Below, one piece after another: positions 41,467-54,617 of a stretch of 64,000 nucleotides of DNA (its first letter is position 1; each line of letters starts with the position of its first letter). The position numbers were made by a program, and so were the translations under genes. The notes under the pieces were generated by a model. That model was not told the origin of the DNA. It was given only the letters and a program-made list of their open reading frames with translations, and ran no database searches. Origin of the DNA: Papaver somniferum (Eukaryota; Streptophyta; Magnoliopsida; Ranunculales; Papaveraceae); contig NW_020621936.1 of assembly GCF_003573695.1 (NCBI RefSeq), forward strand, positions 12,896,001-12,960,000, in the 5' to 3' direction.

Positions 41467-44400
41467 GTATTAAAGGAAATATTTGGCTTTTCTGGAGTGC
41501 TTCTATAACTGAACCAAAGGTGATTTCAATAACTAGACAGGTGATTACTGTGAATGTTGGTGGTGTTCTAGTTTCTCGAATTCATGCAGCTTCACTTACA
41601 GTTGATAGAAGAGAATTATGGAATGAATTAATGGTAATAAATTCCATGGATTTACCTTGGATGTTAATTGGGGATTTTAACACAGTTTTAAGTGCAGATG
41701 AAAAAATAGGGGGAAGATCTCCTTTAAGAGCAGCTATGCAAGATTTCCATGCAGTGATCAATTTTTGTAGTTTAGTTCAAGCTCCAAGTTCGGGTCTACA
41801 ATTTACATGGAGTAATAACAGAGCAGGTGTAAAAAGAATTGTTTGTACTTTGGATAGGGATTTGTATAATGTCAAATGGATTGAGAAATATCCTACTTGG
41901 TGTTACAAATTTGGAATAAGAAATATATCTGATCATAGTCCACTTTTTGGGTCTTGTGTTATGATGCCTAAACCTAAAAATATTCCTTTTAGAGTTCTAA
42001 CGATTTGGCTGGAGCATGAAGATTTCAAAAGACTAATAAATGAAGTTTGGAATGAAGATTTGCAAGGTAATCCTGTTTTTGTTTTTATGAAAAAAATGAA
42101 GAATATGAAAGTAAGAATTAAGGAATGGAATTGGAGTGTCTTTGGGGATGTTAGAATCAAATTGGCAGATGCTGAAAAAGAAGTTTTGAATGCTACAATT
42201 CTTTCAGACCAAGACCCAAGTAATATTTCACTTTTAAACAATCTGGTGGTGGCAAGAGGAAAACAAGAGATATTAACTAGGAAACATCATTCAATATTGC
42301 AACAGAAGGCAAGAGTAAGTTGGTTAAAAGAGGGTGCAGCTAATACTAGATTCTTTCATACTTCAATCAAGATTAGAAATGTTGCAAATACTATAACTGA
42401 ACTTGAAGATGAAGATGGATCCATCATAAATGAACAGTTTTTGATTGCAAAATCTCTTGAGAATCATTTTAAGGAGAAATTCAAATTCAAGGAAGTTAAC
42501 TTCATGGAAGGAATTTTTGATACAATCCCAGAGGTTATAAATGCAGAAGACAACATGATGTTAGAGATCATTCCTTCAGGCCAGGAAATCAAAGATGCAA
42601 TTTTTTTCTCTAAATGCTGATAGTGATCCTGGGCCTGATGGCTTTCCAGGTTTTTTCTACAAGTTTGCTTGGGAAATAATTGGAGAAGGTGTTGTAAAAG
42701 CTGTGCAATACTGTTGGAGAAAAGGTATTATTCCAAGAGGACTCAACTCTAATTTTCTATTCCTATTACCTAAAGTAAAATGTGCTAGAAGACCAACTCA
42801 ATTTAGGCCTATAGGATTGATTAATTTCAGCTTCAATATATTTACAAAGATAATGACATCAAGAATGTATGGGTTAATGGAGAAATTAGTGTCTGAACAA
42901 CAAGGAGCTTTCATAAAAAACAGATGCATTCAAGAACAAATTGTTTTAGCATCTGAAATGATAAATGAGTTAGATACCAAGAGGAGAGGTGGAAATGTAG
43001 GATTAAAATTGGACATACAAGCATATGATTCATTAAGCTGGGAATTCTTATTTGAAGTTATGGAAAAATTTGGTTTCTCTCAAAAGTACATAAAATGGTT
43101 ACATCAATTGTTCACTTCAGCTAGAGTTTCTGTCTTAGTGAATGGAGGTCCAGTTGGTTTTTTTGAAGTGAGTAGAGGGTTGAGACAAGGTGATCCATTA
43201 TCACCAATTTTGTTTGTATTAGCTGAGGATGTTTTGAGCAGGAGTTTAAGAAAAATGGTTGAGCAAAATACGATTGCTCCAATGGTTAACTACAAAGGAG
43301 TACACCCTACCCACATTCTATTTGCAGATGATGTCTTTCTTTTCTTCAATGGGCATAAAAGGAATATACAAAAGGTGATGAAATTATTAAGTGATTATCA
43401 ATCATCCTCAGGCCAAGTCATAAATCAAATGAAGAGAAAGCTTTTTGTAGGAGGAGTAACTGAAGCCAGGAAGTACCAAATTGCTAATGAGCTTCAAATG
43501 AATCTTTCTTCATTCCCAGACAAGTATTTGGGAGTAATCTTGAAACCAGGAGCTGTGAGGTCAAGTACAGTTTGGTGTGTGGTGGAAATGATACATAACA
43601 GACTAACCGGTTGGATTGGGAAGATGCTATCATTCAAGGACAGACTAACCATTATCAAATCAATTTTGTGCAACATTCCCATTTATAACATGTCAGTCTA
43701 TAAGTGGCATGCAAGTGTAGTGAAAACTTGTAAGAAACTTATAAGAAATTTTCTATGGACAGGGGATCCATATGAAAGAAAATGTATAACTTTAAAGTGG
43801 AATAAAACATGTTCACCAATGGAGGAGGGTGGTTTGGGCATAAGGAGAATGGAAGTAATAAACAAGGCTTTACTGATGAAATTAGTATGGAAGATACAAA
43901 ATTCTGAAGTTGAATGGGCAAGATTTATGAGAGCAAAGTATATAAAGGCAGATGGTGAATGGATTTCAGGATATAAAAAGTCTTCCGTATGGCCAGATTT
44001 GAAATGGGTACTAGATGAAGTAAATTTACATACTAGATGGATCACTGGTTCAGGTTAGCAAATATCAGTATGGAGTGATGCTTGGATAAAAGATAAACCA
44101 CTTAATGAGATTTGTGAAGAGGATGAATATATGATGCAGAACAAAAACATGAAAGTTGCAGAGTTGATTGTTGCTGGTGAGTGGCTGATTCCTTCTGGAA
44201 TGCTTCAATATTTTCAAGTAGAAGAATTACATGTTCTATCGAAAACAAAAGATACTAGAGTTTGGACTGGAACTATGTCAGGTGAATTCACATTACACTC
44301 AGCTGTTGAATGTATTAGAGAGCATTATCATAAAGTGACATGGACAAGACATGTTTGGCATCCTACTCTTCATCCAACAACAGCAAGCAATGTATGGAAG

Positions 44401-45360
44401 ATAGTGACGGGTATCTGCTCAACTGATGAAAAAAGAAAAAGCAAGGGTTACAGTTTAGCATCAAACTGCTATATCTGTGGTGTTGATACTGATAATCTTG
44501 AACATATATTATGGTTTTGTAATTTCAGTCAGATAATATGAAAATGGTTAGGTGGTATCTTCTTGTTCTGCAACCCTGAATCATATGAAGATGTTATGAA
44601 CTTTGCTAAGAATAAAAGTGGAGCTGTAAAGGATATATGGTTACTGGTTGCTTCCATTACAATGATGGATCCATGGTTCTTAAGGAATAGAATTTGCTTT
44701 GAAGAAGAGAAAGTAAACTTGGGTAATTTCAAGAGAAGAATAAAACAGTATACAAAGGACTGTGCAGTGAGAATAAAAAGCTTTATGTGGGAGTGTAGCT
44801 ATGATTACATGGTCTTTAAGAATTTTGATCTTAAACATCAACCAATAAAGCCTCAAAGAATTATTGAAGTGAGTTTCTTCTTACCTGCAAGAAATCAGAT
44901 ACTCATATGTTGTGATGGGTCATCTAGGGGCAATCCAGGTGCAGCAGGATATGGTTTTGTTTGCAGAGATGAAATGGGAGGTTGTATATATGCTGAAGCT
45001 ACTGGCCTGGGAATTGCAACTAATTACATTGCAGAATTAATGGCTATTACAGGCGCAACTGAATGGGATATACAGAACAACAAGCTTGATATATGTATTA
45101 ACTCTGATTCTAAAGCAGCAGTGAGTGCATACATGTCAGGAAGACTGCCTTGGTTCATGCAGGTAAGATGGAAGAGAATAAAGAAACTATTGAATAATAT
45201 CCAACTTGTACATAGCTTGAGAGAAGTAAATTTCTCTGCTGACTCCATGGCAAAGAAGGGTGCAGGATTGGTGAGAGGGGGAAAGATCATTTTCAATTCA
45301 AAACCAAGTTTCATCCCAGATTTGGAATCACCTGAGCAAATTTACTATAGGTTTTGCTAA
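41467..45360 (+). pseudogene. LINE ORF2: endonuclease (partial), reverse transcriptase, RNase H
   Basis: The frame is open from GIKGNIWLFWSASITEPKVI. The endonuclease end shows LPWMLIGDFNTVLS, LQFTWSNNR and RNISDHSPL. At the T-run 42600-42606 one base shifts the frame inside DAIF|SLNADSDPGPDGFPG. RT motifs follow: RPIGLINFSFNIFTK, QGAFIKNRCI, KLDIQAYDSLSWEFL, GLRQGDPLSPILFVL and the catalytic FADDVFLFF. In-frame stops are TAG 44056 and TGA 44539. A zinc knuckle NCYICGVDTDNLEHILWFC precedes a C-terminal RNase H: LICCDGSSRGNPGAAGYGF, AELMAITGATEWD, INSDSKAAV and NFSADSMAKKG. Plant L1 elements are known to have gained such an RNase H. Mobilises by target-primed reverse transcription when intact. 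Confidence 0.95.
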
Positions 45361-45532
45361 AAATTTCTTTGTTATGTTTTTACAGTTTGGCTTTAGGAGT
45401 TGAGTTTGTCTTATTTTTTTCTTTTGAGTTTTCCATTTTATTGGGCCTTGGTGGTTCTTTTTTTGTGAACTCTTTAGTTGGTTGTATTTTTCCATAATGA
45501 GTAATAAAATGGTTTTGATCGAGCAAAAAAAA
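45361..45532 (+). other. LINE 3' untranslated region and poly(A)
   Basis: A T-rich 170-bp tail with GAGTAATAAAATGG shortly before the A-run, a typical plant LINE end. Confidence 0.8.
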
Positions 45533-47589
45533 ATTATGTAACAAAATATAATGCGGAAAAGAAATAACACAGACACCCGAATTTTGTTAACGAGGAAACC
45601 GCAAATGCAGAAAAACCCAGGGACCTAGTCCAGATTGAATACACATTGTACTAATCCACTACAGACACTAGCCTACTCCAAGCTAACTTCGGACTGGACT
45701 ATAGTTGAACCCCAATCAGTCTCCCACCGATCCAAGGTACAGTTATACTCCTACGCCTCTGATCCCAGCAGGATACTGCGCACTTGATTCCCGTATCTGA
45801 TCTCACCCACAACCAAGAGTTGTTGTAACCCAAAATCGCAGACTTGATAATAAACAAATCTGTCTCACACAGAATAGTCTATCAAAGGATAAATCTGTCT
45901 CCCACAGAAAAACCCTAGGTTTTGTTCCGCCTTAAAATATGAAAATCTGGGTGAACAGGAACCAATTGATAATCCGGTCTTATATTCCCGAAGAACATCC
46001 TAGATTAATCAATCACCTCTCTACAATCCTTCCTGACTACACAGGCGGTTTTGTCGAGGAATCACAAATAGTGAGACGAAGATGTTTGTGACTTCTTTAT
46101 CTTGCCTATCGGAGAACTCTCACGATCTCAAGCCAATCAATAGATTGTACTCGTACGATAGAAGATGCAAGATCAAATCACACAACTACGATAAAAGTAG
46201 TATCGGTCTGGCTTCACAATCCCAATGAAGTCTTTAAGTCGTTAACCTGGTTTTAGAGAAGAAAACCAAAGGTTAAAGGAGAATCGACTCTAGCGAGCGC
46301 ACTAGTATCACACAGACGTGTGGGGATTAGTTTTGCACAATGCCAGATGTCTCCTTTATATAGCCTTCAAATCAGGGTTTTTCCTTAGTTACAAAGCAAT
46401 CCATATTCACCGTTAGATGAAAACCTGATTTATATTCAAGATAATATTTCTCAACCGTTAGATCGAAAATTTAGCTTGTCACACACACTTGGGTAGACGT
46501 TTACTGGGCATGCCCAAACGTGTACGTGTATGTTGGTTCAACATAGTAACCCAAAAGGTTAACCATATGAGCATTTAATATTAACCTAGTTCTTCTTCAC
46601 CATAACTAGTTCAATTGACTCTAATGAACTAGTTAAAGAGTTGTTCAATTGCTATGAGATCTTATGTACTACACAAGACACAATTGAAAAAAAGATGATT
46701 CGATTCGATTTGAATCGGCTCATGAACTTTATAGCCACGGTTTGCATAAAGCATTCCTTAGTAATTTAAGTTTCATGTTCAGAGCACATCTTTAGATCAT
46801 AACCACTTAAGCTCACAAACAAGTTCGCGGACTTAAGGCAACCGGCGGAGTTTTCCAAACTCAGCAGAAAATCTCGGCAAAGAGACTTCCGCCAGTTCGC
46901 GGACTAACACGCAAACGAGTTTTTGGAAAATTCCAGCAGAAATTCTTGGTAAGAGAACTTCCGTCAGTTCGCGGACTGGGCAAAGCCAATTCCTCCGGTT
47001 TCTCTCAATCAACAAAGTTCGAAAACTTCGGATTAAGGAATACATGGTTATGTAATCTAAACTCTCATTCCAATCATTGATACATTCTCAGAGGACGTTA
47101 TATAGCCGTTATTCACAGACCTTTTCATGTCAGAGCAATTTTCAAAGTAATTGAAACTTTTCATGACTTTTGTCACTAGGTGAAGATAACCTTGATCAAA
47201 GCGAAACACTTTACCAACACATGATTTCGAGATATAGATAGGTAATATATACTCGGATCGAAATATCAAATGTGTATGATCCAGTCTATATAGCATACGA
47301 TTTTTGTCTCATAAGAAGTAGGAGATAGAAGGGAGATACTTTTGAGTGATAGATAAGTTCAAGTCACGACATACCTTTTTATTGATGAAGTTCCACGGTT
47401 CCTTGAGTAGATCTTCGTTGTTGTATGATGAATCGCCATGAAGTCCTTGAGCTCAACTACACTTTTTTATCCTAGTCCGAGACTTAGATATGTAGGCTAG
47501 AAATCAAGATTCATAGTTTTGATCACTAACATTGACAAACATGCTTGAGATAGCAACGCATGCGGGGTCGACCGAGCAATGCTCTAACA
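45533..47589 (-). repeat. Middle S LTR, main part (shared by two S units)
   Basis: It resumes after the LINE A-run with ATAATGCGGAAAAGAAATAA and aligns with S3 and S4 (GGAAACCGCAAATGC, CTAACTTCGGACTGGACT, GAATCGACTCTAG). It ends at GCTCTAACA 47589 followed by ATCTCCCCCTTTGTC, the reversed polypurine tract. One LTR thus has a primer site on one side (41153) and a polypurine tract on the other. The palindromic section here (46815-46980) uses AGTTCGCGGACT instead of GTATGCGTAC. Confidence 0.8.
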
Positions 47590-49393
47590 ATCTCCCCCTT
47601 TGTCAATTTTAGTGACAAAACTATTAATACACATGGAATACAAAAAAGATAAACTTTAGTGGCTCCTATTCCATAGTATAATCTTCAACATTTCCGGAAA
47701 TCTTCGTCCTTCCAAGTACTCCAATGATCCCAAAGGTTGTAAGTTTAGCATCACGGTTTTTGAAGATCCGTAGCTATAACAATGAGAGAAATCGAGATTC
47801 TCGATCATCATTATACAATGACATAGTATTATTATGTAACATCAAAGTCCAATTGCATCACGACTTTAACAATAATACCACGGTGATATGTATCACTCCC
47901 CCTTAGTCAATACTCCATCTCAATTATGGAAACCACTCCCCCTTACACAATGATCCGAAAACCATATCTATTTGCAATGTGAACTACATTATTTCTCCCC
48001 CTTTTTGTCAATAAAATTGGCAAAGGTAAAAGAACGGGATCATAATGAAATTTCCACAAGAGACATTTCATAGACCAAAAGAAAAATACATACCAACTTA
48101 ATTTAGATGCAATCATAAAGCCTAAGCTAAATGCATTCATCAAGGAGTTTTAAGATACAAGATAACCCCTATAAAATTCCACAACCGCACACCCCGCAAG
48201 ATATTACCATTAAGCACAAGTTCAAAAGAACTCTCCCCCATTTGATGTCATTCCCGAAAGAACAACAAGAGCGACCTTAATTTCGAAAGAAAAGAAGGAT
48301 TTTTTAATTGGACACCAAAAACCATAGAAATGATTTTCTATATCCAAAACTCAACCAAATTAGTCACAAGTAAACCCATGATTAATTCAATTGGAATACG
48401 CAACTAAATCAAACCACAAAGGTGATCAATTTAATTGAAAGTGCTCAACATAAGTAAACTTACGGAGCTACGACTAAGGTAATCATACAGAGATGACTAA
48501 CTTAATCGTTCACATACTCAACATAAGGAAAACCTTACGGAATATACGACTATATCAACCAATAGAACATGATTTGTATAGCCGTTCATATACTCAACAC
48601 AAGAATTTGTGGAATATATGAAAACTCAACTAGACTAATTACAATAAAACTTATAATTAATCTAATTGGAAAACAAACAACCAAACTAATCATAAAAGTA
48701 ATCAATTTAATTGTCAAAAGATTTTGCTCGACAAAAGAAGATTTTCGGAGCAAATAACAAAATAACCAACCAAGATGATTAAGTTAGTTCATAATGCTCG
48801 ACATATAGCATCTTATGGAACAACCAACAAAGCCAATAAGAATAATCGTCTTAGTTGTATCGTGATCAACATAAGACGCACAATGGAGCCTTCACGGTAA
48901 AACATAACAAAATGGATCAATGAAGATCAATACTGTGGATAACATACAAGGATCTATTCTATTTTCCATCATAACGACATAATAGACTTTATCCTTGTCA
49001 AAAAAAAGTTTTTATCCTATTTTCCATCAAATACATGACTGCATAGGCATAACTTTTGTAATTGTCAAAAAGTTCATTCGTCCTTTCATCAATACGAATA
49101 CCAATTCATGAACGACTTTACCTTTGACAGCATATGGACCTTCAAGTTCACGGACGCAAACAGTACATATCCCATAATCAAATTGCAATATCACAAAATC
49201 ATAAAGATCAATACTGCAATAACATCATCCTCTAAATATTTTTAGAATTTAAAACAAATTAACCTAAAAAATAACATAAGAAGATGAAAACAAAAATAGC
49301 TATGTATAGTCACAATCATCGCTATTCAAAGCACTAGTTATTCAAAGCACTAGTTATGAAAACAAATTAACCTAAAAAATAACATAAGAAGAT
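47590..49393 (-). mobile_element. S2 interior remnant (3' untranslated region only)
   Basis: Colinear with 37464-39000 (polypurine tract, TGACAAAACTAT, CACTCCCCCTTAGTCAATAC repeats, GAACTCTCCCCCAT). No coding part is left. At 49252-49393 a 35-bp AT-rich block (ACAAATTAACCTAAAAAATA) is duplicated around TTCAAAGCACTAG twice, and the sequence then joins the S3 LTR directly. Confidence 0.75.
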
Positions 49394-51522
49394 GGAAACC
49401 GCAAATGAAAAAAAACCCTGGGACCTAGTCTAGATTGAACACCACACTGTATTAAGCCGCTACAGACACTAGCCTACTACCAATTAACTTCGGACTGGAC
49501 TGTAGTTGAACCCTAATCAATCTCACACTGATTCAAGGTACAGTTGCGGTCCTTACGTCTCTGATCCCAGCAGGATACTATGCACTTGATTCCCTTAGTT
49601 GATCTCACCCACAACCAAGAGTTGCTACGAACCAAAGTCGAGGACTTGATAGACAAATTTGTCTCACACAGAAAAGTCTATAGGATTGAATAAATCTGTC
49701 TCCCGCAGAAATACCCAAGAGTTTTTGTTCCGTCTTTTAATAAATCAAGGTGAACATGAACAATTGATAACCCGGACTTATATTCCCAAAGAAAAGCCTA
49801 GAATTATCAATCACCTCATAATAAACTTAATCGACTAGCGAAACAAGTTATTGTGGAATCAAAAACGATGAGACGGAGTGTTTGTGATTACTTTTCTATC
49901 TTGCCTATCGAAGATATAAAATCTCCAGCCAATTATTTCAATTGTACTCAACATGATAGAAACAACAAGATCAGATCACGCAAATACAAAGATAATAGTT
50001 GGGTCTGGCTTCACAATCCCAATGAAGTCTTCAAGTCGTTAACCTACAGGGTCTCGAGAAGAAACCTAAGGTTAAAGGAGAATCGACTCTAGTTATGCAA
50101 CTAGTAACACATAGGAGGTGTGGGGATTAAGTTTCCCAGTTGCTAGAGTTCTCCTTTATATAGTTTTCAAATCAGGGTTTGCAATCCAAGTTACCTTGGT
50201 AACAAAGCATTCAATATTCACCGTTAGATGAAAAACCTGATTCAACCAAGCTAATATCTTTCAACCGTTAGATCAAACTTAGGTTGTTACACACAAATGA
50301 AATGTACCCTCATTTAGGTTTATGCAACTGTGCCTAAACGTGTACACCATGTTGGTTCACAAGTACTTAACCGAAGTTAGACATATGATTACTCTCATAT
50401 CAACCTTATTCATCTCAACCATAACTAGTTCAAATGACTCAAATGAAACTAGTTAAAGAGTTGTTCAATTGTTATAGAAAACACAATTGAAACCAAATCG
50501 GTTTGATTCACTTGAATCAATCATGAAAATTATAGCCACGGTTTGCAAAGATTGTATTCATTATGATTTAGATGTTTAAGTCCATGAACTGACCGATTTG
50601 ACAAAGTAACCAGCTTAAGTATGCGTACGGGTATGTGTTCTTAACCAACCGGATTTGAGTTGTTTAGTTTCCAAACTCGGCAGAAATTTTCGGTTCGAAA
50701 ACCTCCGCCAGTATGCGTACTTAAGGTGACTTGTTAAGAGTTTGTTAAAACCAAACTCAGCAGAAATTTTCGGTTCAAAAACTTCCGTCAGTATGCGTAC
50801 GGGTACGCATACTTAACCTGTCTCCTTCACCAATTTTGTATACACACATATGCATACACTTGGCTCTCGGTTTATGGATTTATACATTAATGTGCGAACA
50901 CATTATATATGCTTATATCCGAACATGGTTACATTCTTAACTCTTTATTTCAATTATTGAAACATTCTTTTATAATGACAATAGCCGATTTCACACACTA
51001 TTAGCATCAAAGCAATTTTCAAGATATTGAAATAATCATTATCAAAACATTCCAAGCCTACATCAAATGATTGTATCATACAAACCATGTAAGATGTTAC
51101 TCGGAAATTTTCTCATGATATAAGATGAACTTGGTCGAAGTGAAAGCTTACCAACACATATTTCGAGAAATATTTAAGCGAGATATACTCACCTCGAAAT
51201 CTCAAATGTGTATAGAGAAAACTATATCTTAACACGACTTATGTCTCAATATAAGAGATAGTAGAAATAGACTTTCCAAGTGATAGATGAGTTCAAGTTT
51301 CCATATAACTTTTGTCGAAGAAGTTCCACAAGCTCCCCTTAGTAGTTTTCCGTCTTCAAATGATGAACTCTGTGAAATCTAAGCTCAAGTACACTATCTA
51401 TGTCCTAGTACGAGACATCTATAAATAGGCTAGAACTCAAGAATTATAGTTTTGATCACTAACATTGACAAACATGCTTGAGATAGCAACGCATGCGAGT
51501 TTGACCGAGCAGTGCTCTAACA
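49394..51522 (-). repeat. S3 LTR
   Basis: It begins at GAAACCGCAAATG, lacking the last bases of the LTR end present in the other copies, and runs to GCTCTAACA 51522. It is closest to S1 (AGATATAAAATCTC-AGCCAA, GTCTCGAGAAGAAACC, palindrome 50790-50813). Beyond 51522 there is no polypurine tract but C-element interior, as for an outer 5' LTR next to its target. Confidence 0.82.
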
Positions 51523-52032
51523 ATTCTATTATCCAGAATCTCTTAACTAACATACACCGTCGTGAGTCTAATAGTATAACCACCTACAAGAATCAAAATA
51601 AATGTGTTTTAAGGGGTAATCCTTTGATTAGTATCCGGTCAAGATCATCTGACGATGATTATCTCTTAAACAGAGAAAGAGATCAACTCATGTATACAAA
51701 AACAAATGATTTCAGATCATGCTGCTTTGTTGTTGATCAACTATCTGAAATAGAATCCAGTAAAAAATCTCATCAAATGATGTTGTCATATTCCAAGGAA
51801 TTTTCGGGTCGATACAAGAGCTCTGGTTATTTCACAACTCAAAAAACTTCAAGTCACGCTTATGATTCTGTTCATCGAACTGATCATTCTATTAAATCAT
51901 ATCATTCCAGCTGTGACACAGCGAAAGAAGTTTATTCTTGGAAGAATCCCAAAAGGGAAGATATTCAAAAATATCATGATGGATCATGTTCCATAAATTC
52001 ACAGCTATCACTAGCTCACTCCAACAACTGAT
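51523..52032 (+). pseudogene. C1 interior ORF fragment
   Basis: Open in one frame for about 170 codons from the S3 border to a TGA at 52029. The peptide is Ser/Tyr/His-rich and hydrophilic (RSRSSDDDYLLNRERDQL, EFSGRYKSSGYFTTQK, SYHSSCDTAKEVYSW). I recognise no domain. It lies upstream of a coiled-coil ORF and a Sirevirus-type 3' end, so it is probably part of the extra post-pol ORF or a gag-like protein of element C, cut at its N-terminus by the S array. Confidence 0.4.
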
Positions 52033-52377
52033 GTTGGCATTCGGAATTTCCCTAGATGTGCTCAATTCAAATAAAAGGGAAGTTCTTAAAAGGAGAACGA
52101 GAATATGAAGAAAGTATAATATTATACTCATGAATATCTTTTCTATTTTTAGAAAAATACTTTTGATATTTGTAAAGTCCATGAGAAAAGTTTTGAAAAA
52201 AATATTTTCAGAACTTCTAGGTCATACTGGTTCAGAAAAACTCTTATGTTGTTTCCAAAAGTGTATATTTTCACAAATAAAATACCTTGATTAGGTATTT
52301 CAATCTTGGAAACCAAGTTTGAATTTTTATATAAACCATCTATAGGACCGATCCTTGTTCTGTATATGGTCAAAGAT
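52033..52377 (+). other. C1 non-coding gap between ORFs
   Basis: About 345 bp, AT-rich, with no protein-like frame on either strand. Nothing recognised. Confidence 0.4.
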
Positions 52378-52805
52378 GGGTGAAAATACTATTGACATTG
52401 AATCTCAACTTCGAAAACTTGAAACCTTTCCAGTTGAGTTCAAATGCTACTTCTAAAACGAACATAAAAACGAATTATATTTCTTTTGAGCTTATGCTTA
52501 TGTTGATGGGAGATTTTGAAGTTGCTCGTGATCTTTTGGAAACTACAGTCTCGAATGAAAAACTGCTCGAGTCAAATCTCTTGAAGTTGATTGTGGAATT
52601 TAATCTTCTGAAACAAAGAATCAATCATCAGAAAGAGAAGACTTAAGATTCAGAATACCGTGGAATCTTCGGTGAATATTGAGAAACAAGAAGTGGTTGC
52701 AGACAAGTCTCTTGAGACATGCTTCAAAAGTTTGAACACTGAAGAAACCTTAGTGAACAACAAGAGCACCACTAGAGATAAGTTATATGCTGTAATACTT
52801 AATCC
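52378..52805 (+). pseudogene. C1 3'-proximal coiled-coil ORF, frameshifted
   Basis: An ATG at 52378 gives MGENTIDIESQLRKLETFPV and a stop. A second frame continues MLMLMGDFEVARDLLETTVS, EKLLESNLLKLIVEFNLLKQ to 52646. A third gives RRLKIQNTVESSVNIEKQEV, NNKSTTRDKLYAVILNPK to 52805. Together they form a Leu-rich coiled-coil protein of about 140 residues in the same position as the S1 ORF at 39004-39405. Two frameshifts make it a pseudogene. Function unknown. Confidence 0.5.
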
Positions 52806-54600
52806 GAAATAATAGACATCAATTTTTTTATTTCTTTCAATGATTGTATTAGGTCTATTATGAATAAAACTATCTTATTATGAATAAAATTATCTGATTT
52901 ATAATTTTTCTTGTGATATTTTATGTTTACATAGACTGTGCTTGAATGCTTTATCTTATTGCTATGTATGTGTATGAGATGTTTGATGTCGGTTTTCTGA
53001 CCTTAATATTCGACATCATATGTTGTGAACCCTTATGGTTTGGGTGACTTTTTGGTTTAGCAGGATTAAGTTCTAGCCCATGTTGGTAGGATTTATCAAA
53101 GGATCATGGGGGGTTCTGATTGAAAAAATATGTGAAAAAGTCACAATATGTTGAATCGTTTGGTTTAGCATAAAAGCATATGTGTTTCGGGGTTTTCAAC
53201 TTTTGCTTGCAATAGTTAAAAATCGGTTTTCAACCTTTCTATGGTAAAGGTTGGTTGTTGTTATTATTATTTTTTTTTGCATAAGGATGACAACATAATG
53301 ATATTTCGATATCAATTCTCCTTGGAAGAAGATGCAAACAAATTGGAGAAGAGGATGCAAAATTTGAGGTAACGACTTTGTTAGTTAATCGTTTTCCTGT
53401 TTAAGAAAAGCCTGAGTTTATTGCGTATATTTATTGCTTTTGCTTAACAAAATTTCGTTACATTTGATGTTTTATTCCATTATCTGTGTATGGATGTGTG
53501 TGTGATTCAATTTTTTCCGATTAAAAAAAACTATTTTTATCTTGCTTTATTGTTTGGTATCAATCGTTTAGGCTTACAAAATTTCGGTGCAATTGCGGTA
53601 CTTTAATGTCTATGTTGTTTCAATTGCTTCCGATTGAGGTGAATAATTATGCAAGTTAATTTATTTGGTTTGTATGAATTTTTTATGGCTTAACGAAAGA
53701 AAAGGTTTTCGGGATAACTTGTTTAGTCCAATTCGATTCCGGATAAGAGAAACTAAGTTAATTCTGATCTTAGTTAGACTTATCAAAGTGGAGGTTTCGG
53801 TTATTCAAGTCTAATCGAATGTCTTAACAAAAAATGCTAGTTAACTAACCTAGTACTTGTCTTGTTTAAAATTGAAAGGTCTAAGTTATATGGATAATTA
53901 GAACCTGATGAGAAAAATAGAGTTATCTTTATTTTGGTCTTATCGAATAAGCGATTGTATTTGTACAATCAGCTTAGCAAAGGAACTAAGGTGCTTAGTC
54001 GATTTTTGATTTGCTAAACTATTAGGGAAAATTGCTTCGGGAAATTGTTTCCTTGGTAACATATCAAAACAAAATTACTTTGTAGTTGCGTTTTTGATAT
54101 TGGTTATCAAAAATGGTGTATGGAACCATTGTGCTTAACTCTCTACGTTTTCAAGTCTTGTGAGATTTGTAAGATCCTTTCGGTTTGTCCTTTATTTGCT
54201 CGTACCTTTGTCATTTTGTGACAAAAAGGGGGAGAAATATATGGAGTAAACAAGTGATACTAGTATTGATTTATATTGATTGGTATCACTAAGGGAAAGA
54301 ACATTGGTGCTTAAACGTTATCTAATGAAAGAGTAAAGCATAGACTAAGGGGGAGTAGTATATCATATGATACTTGTAGTTATATGGACTACAAAGGAAT
54401 AACAAAGACGTGCGGATTGGAAAAATCTACTTATCTTACCTTTAGGGGGAGTATTAGCTTTGTTATTATAATGTCAACAATGGAATTTATGGATTGAATG
54501 TATATAGGTTATTGTGATGTTGAATTCGGGAATCAAGCGTATGTGTAATGAATTCTTGTAATTTGTTTATCCATATGATATAAGAGTTTTGTCACTAAAA
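52806..54600 (+). other. C1 3' untranslated region
   Basis: About 1.8 kb without coding potential. It has purine-rich echoes of the polypurine tract (GACAAAAAGGGGGAGAAA 54222, AAGGGGGAGTAGTATA 54348, AGGGGGAGTATTAGC 54443), a Sirevirus trait also seen in S. Confidence 0.7.
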
Positions 54601-54617
54601 TTGACAAAGGGGGAGAT
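54601..54617 (+). other. C1 polypurine tract
   Basis: TTGACAAAGGGGGAGAT directly before TGTTAGAGC. It marks the following LTR as a 3' LTR on the plus strand. Confidence 0.85.

Larger units (their letters stand above)
41467..45532 (+). mobile_element. L1-type LINE, 5'-truncated
   Basis: About 4.07 kb ending in GATCGAGC and a run of nine A. It lacks ORF1 and the N-terminal half of the endonuclease. The rest of ORF2 (endonuclease end, RT, zinc knuckle, RNase H) is colinear, with one frameshift and two stops. A clear target duplication is not visible: left AATTCAATATA and right AACAAAATATA are only partly alike. It inserted in the middle S LTR. Confidence 0.9.

Noticed and set aside
41450..45560. 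Target duplication of the LINE
   Set aside because: The best candidates on each side match at only about 9 of 12 positions, too weak to claim.
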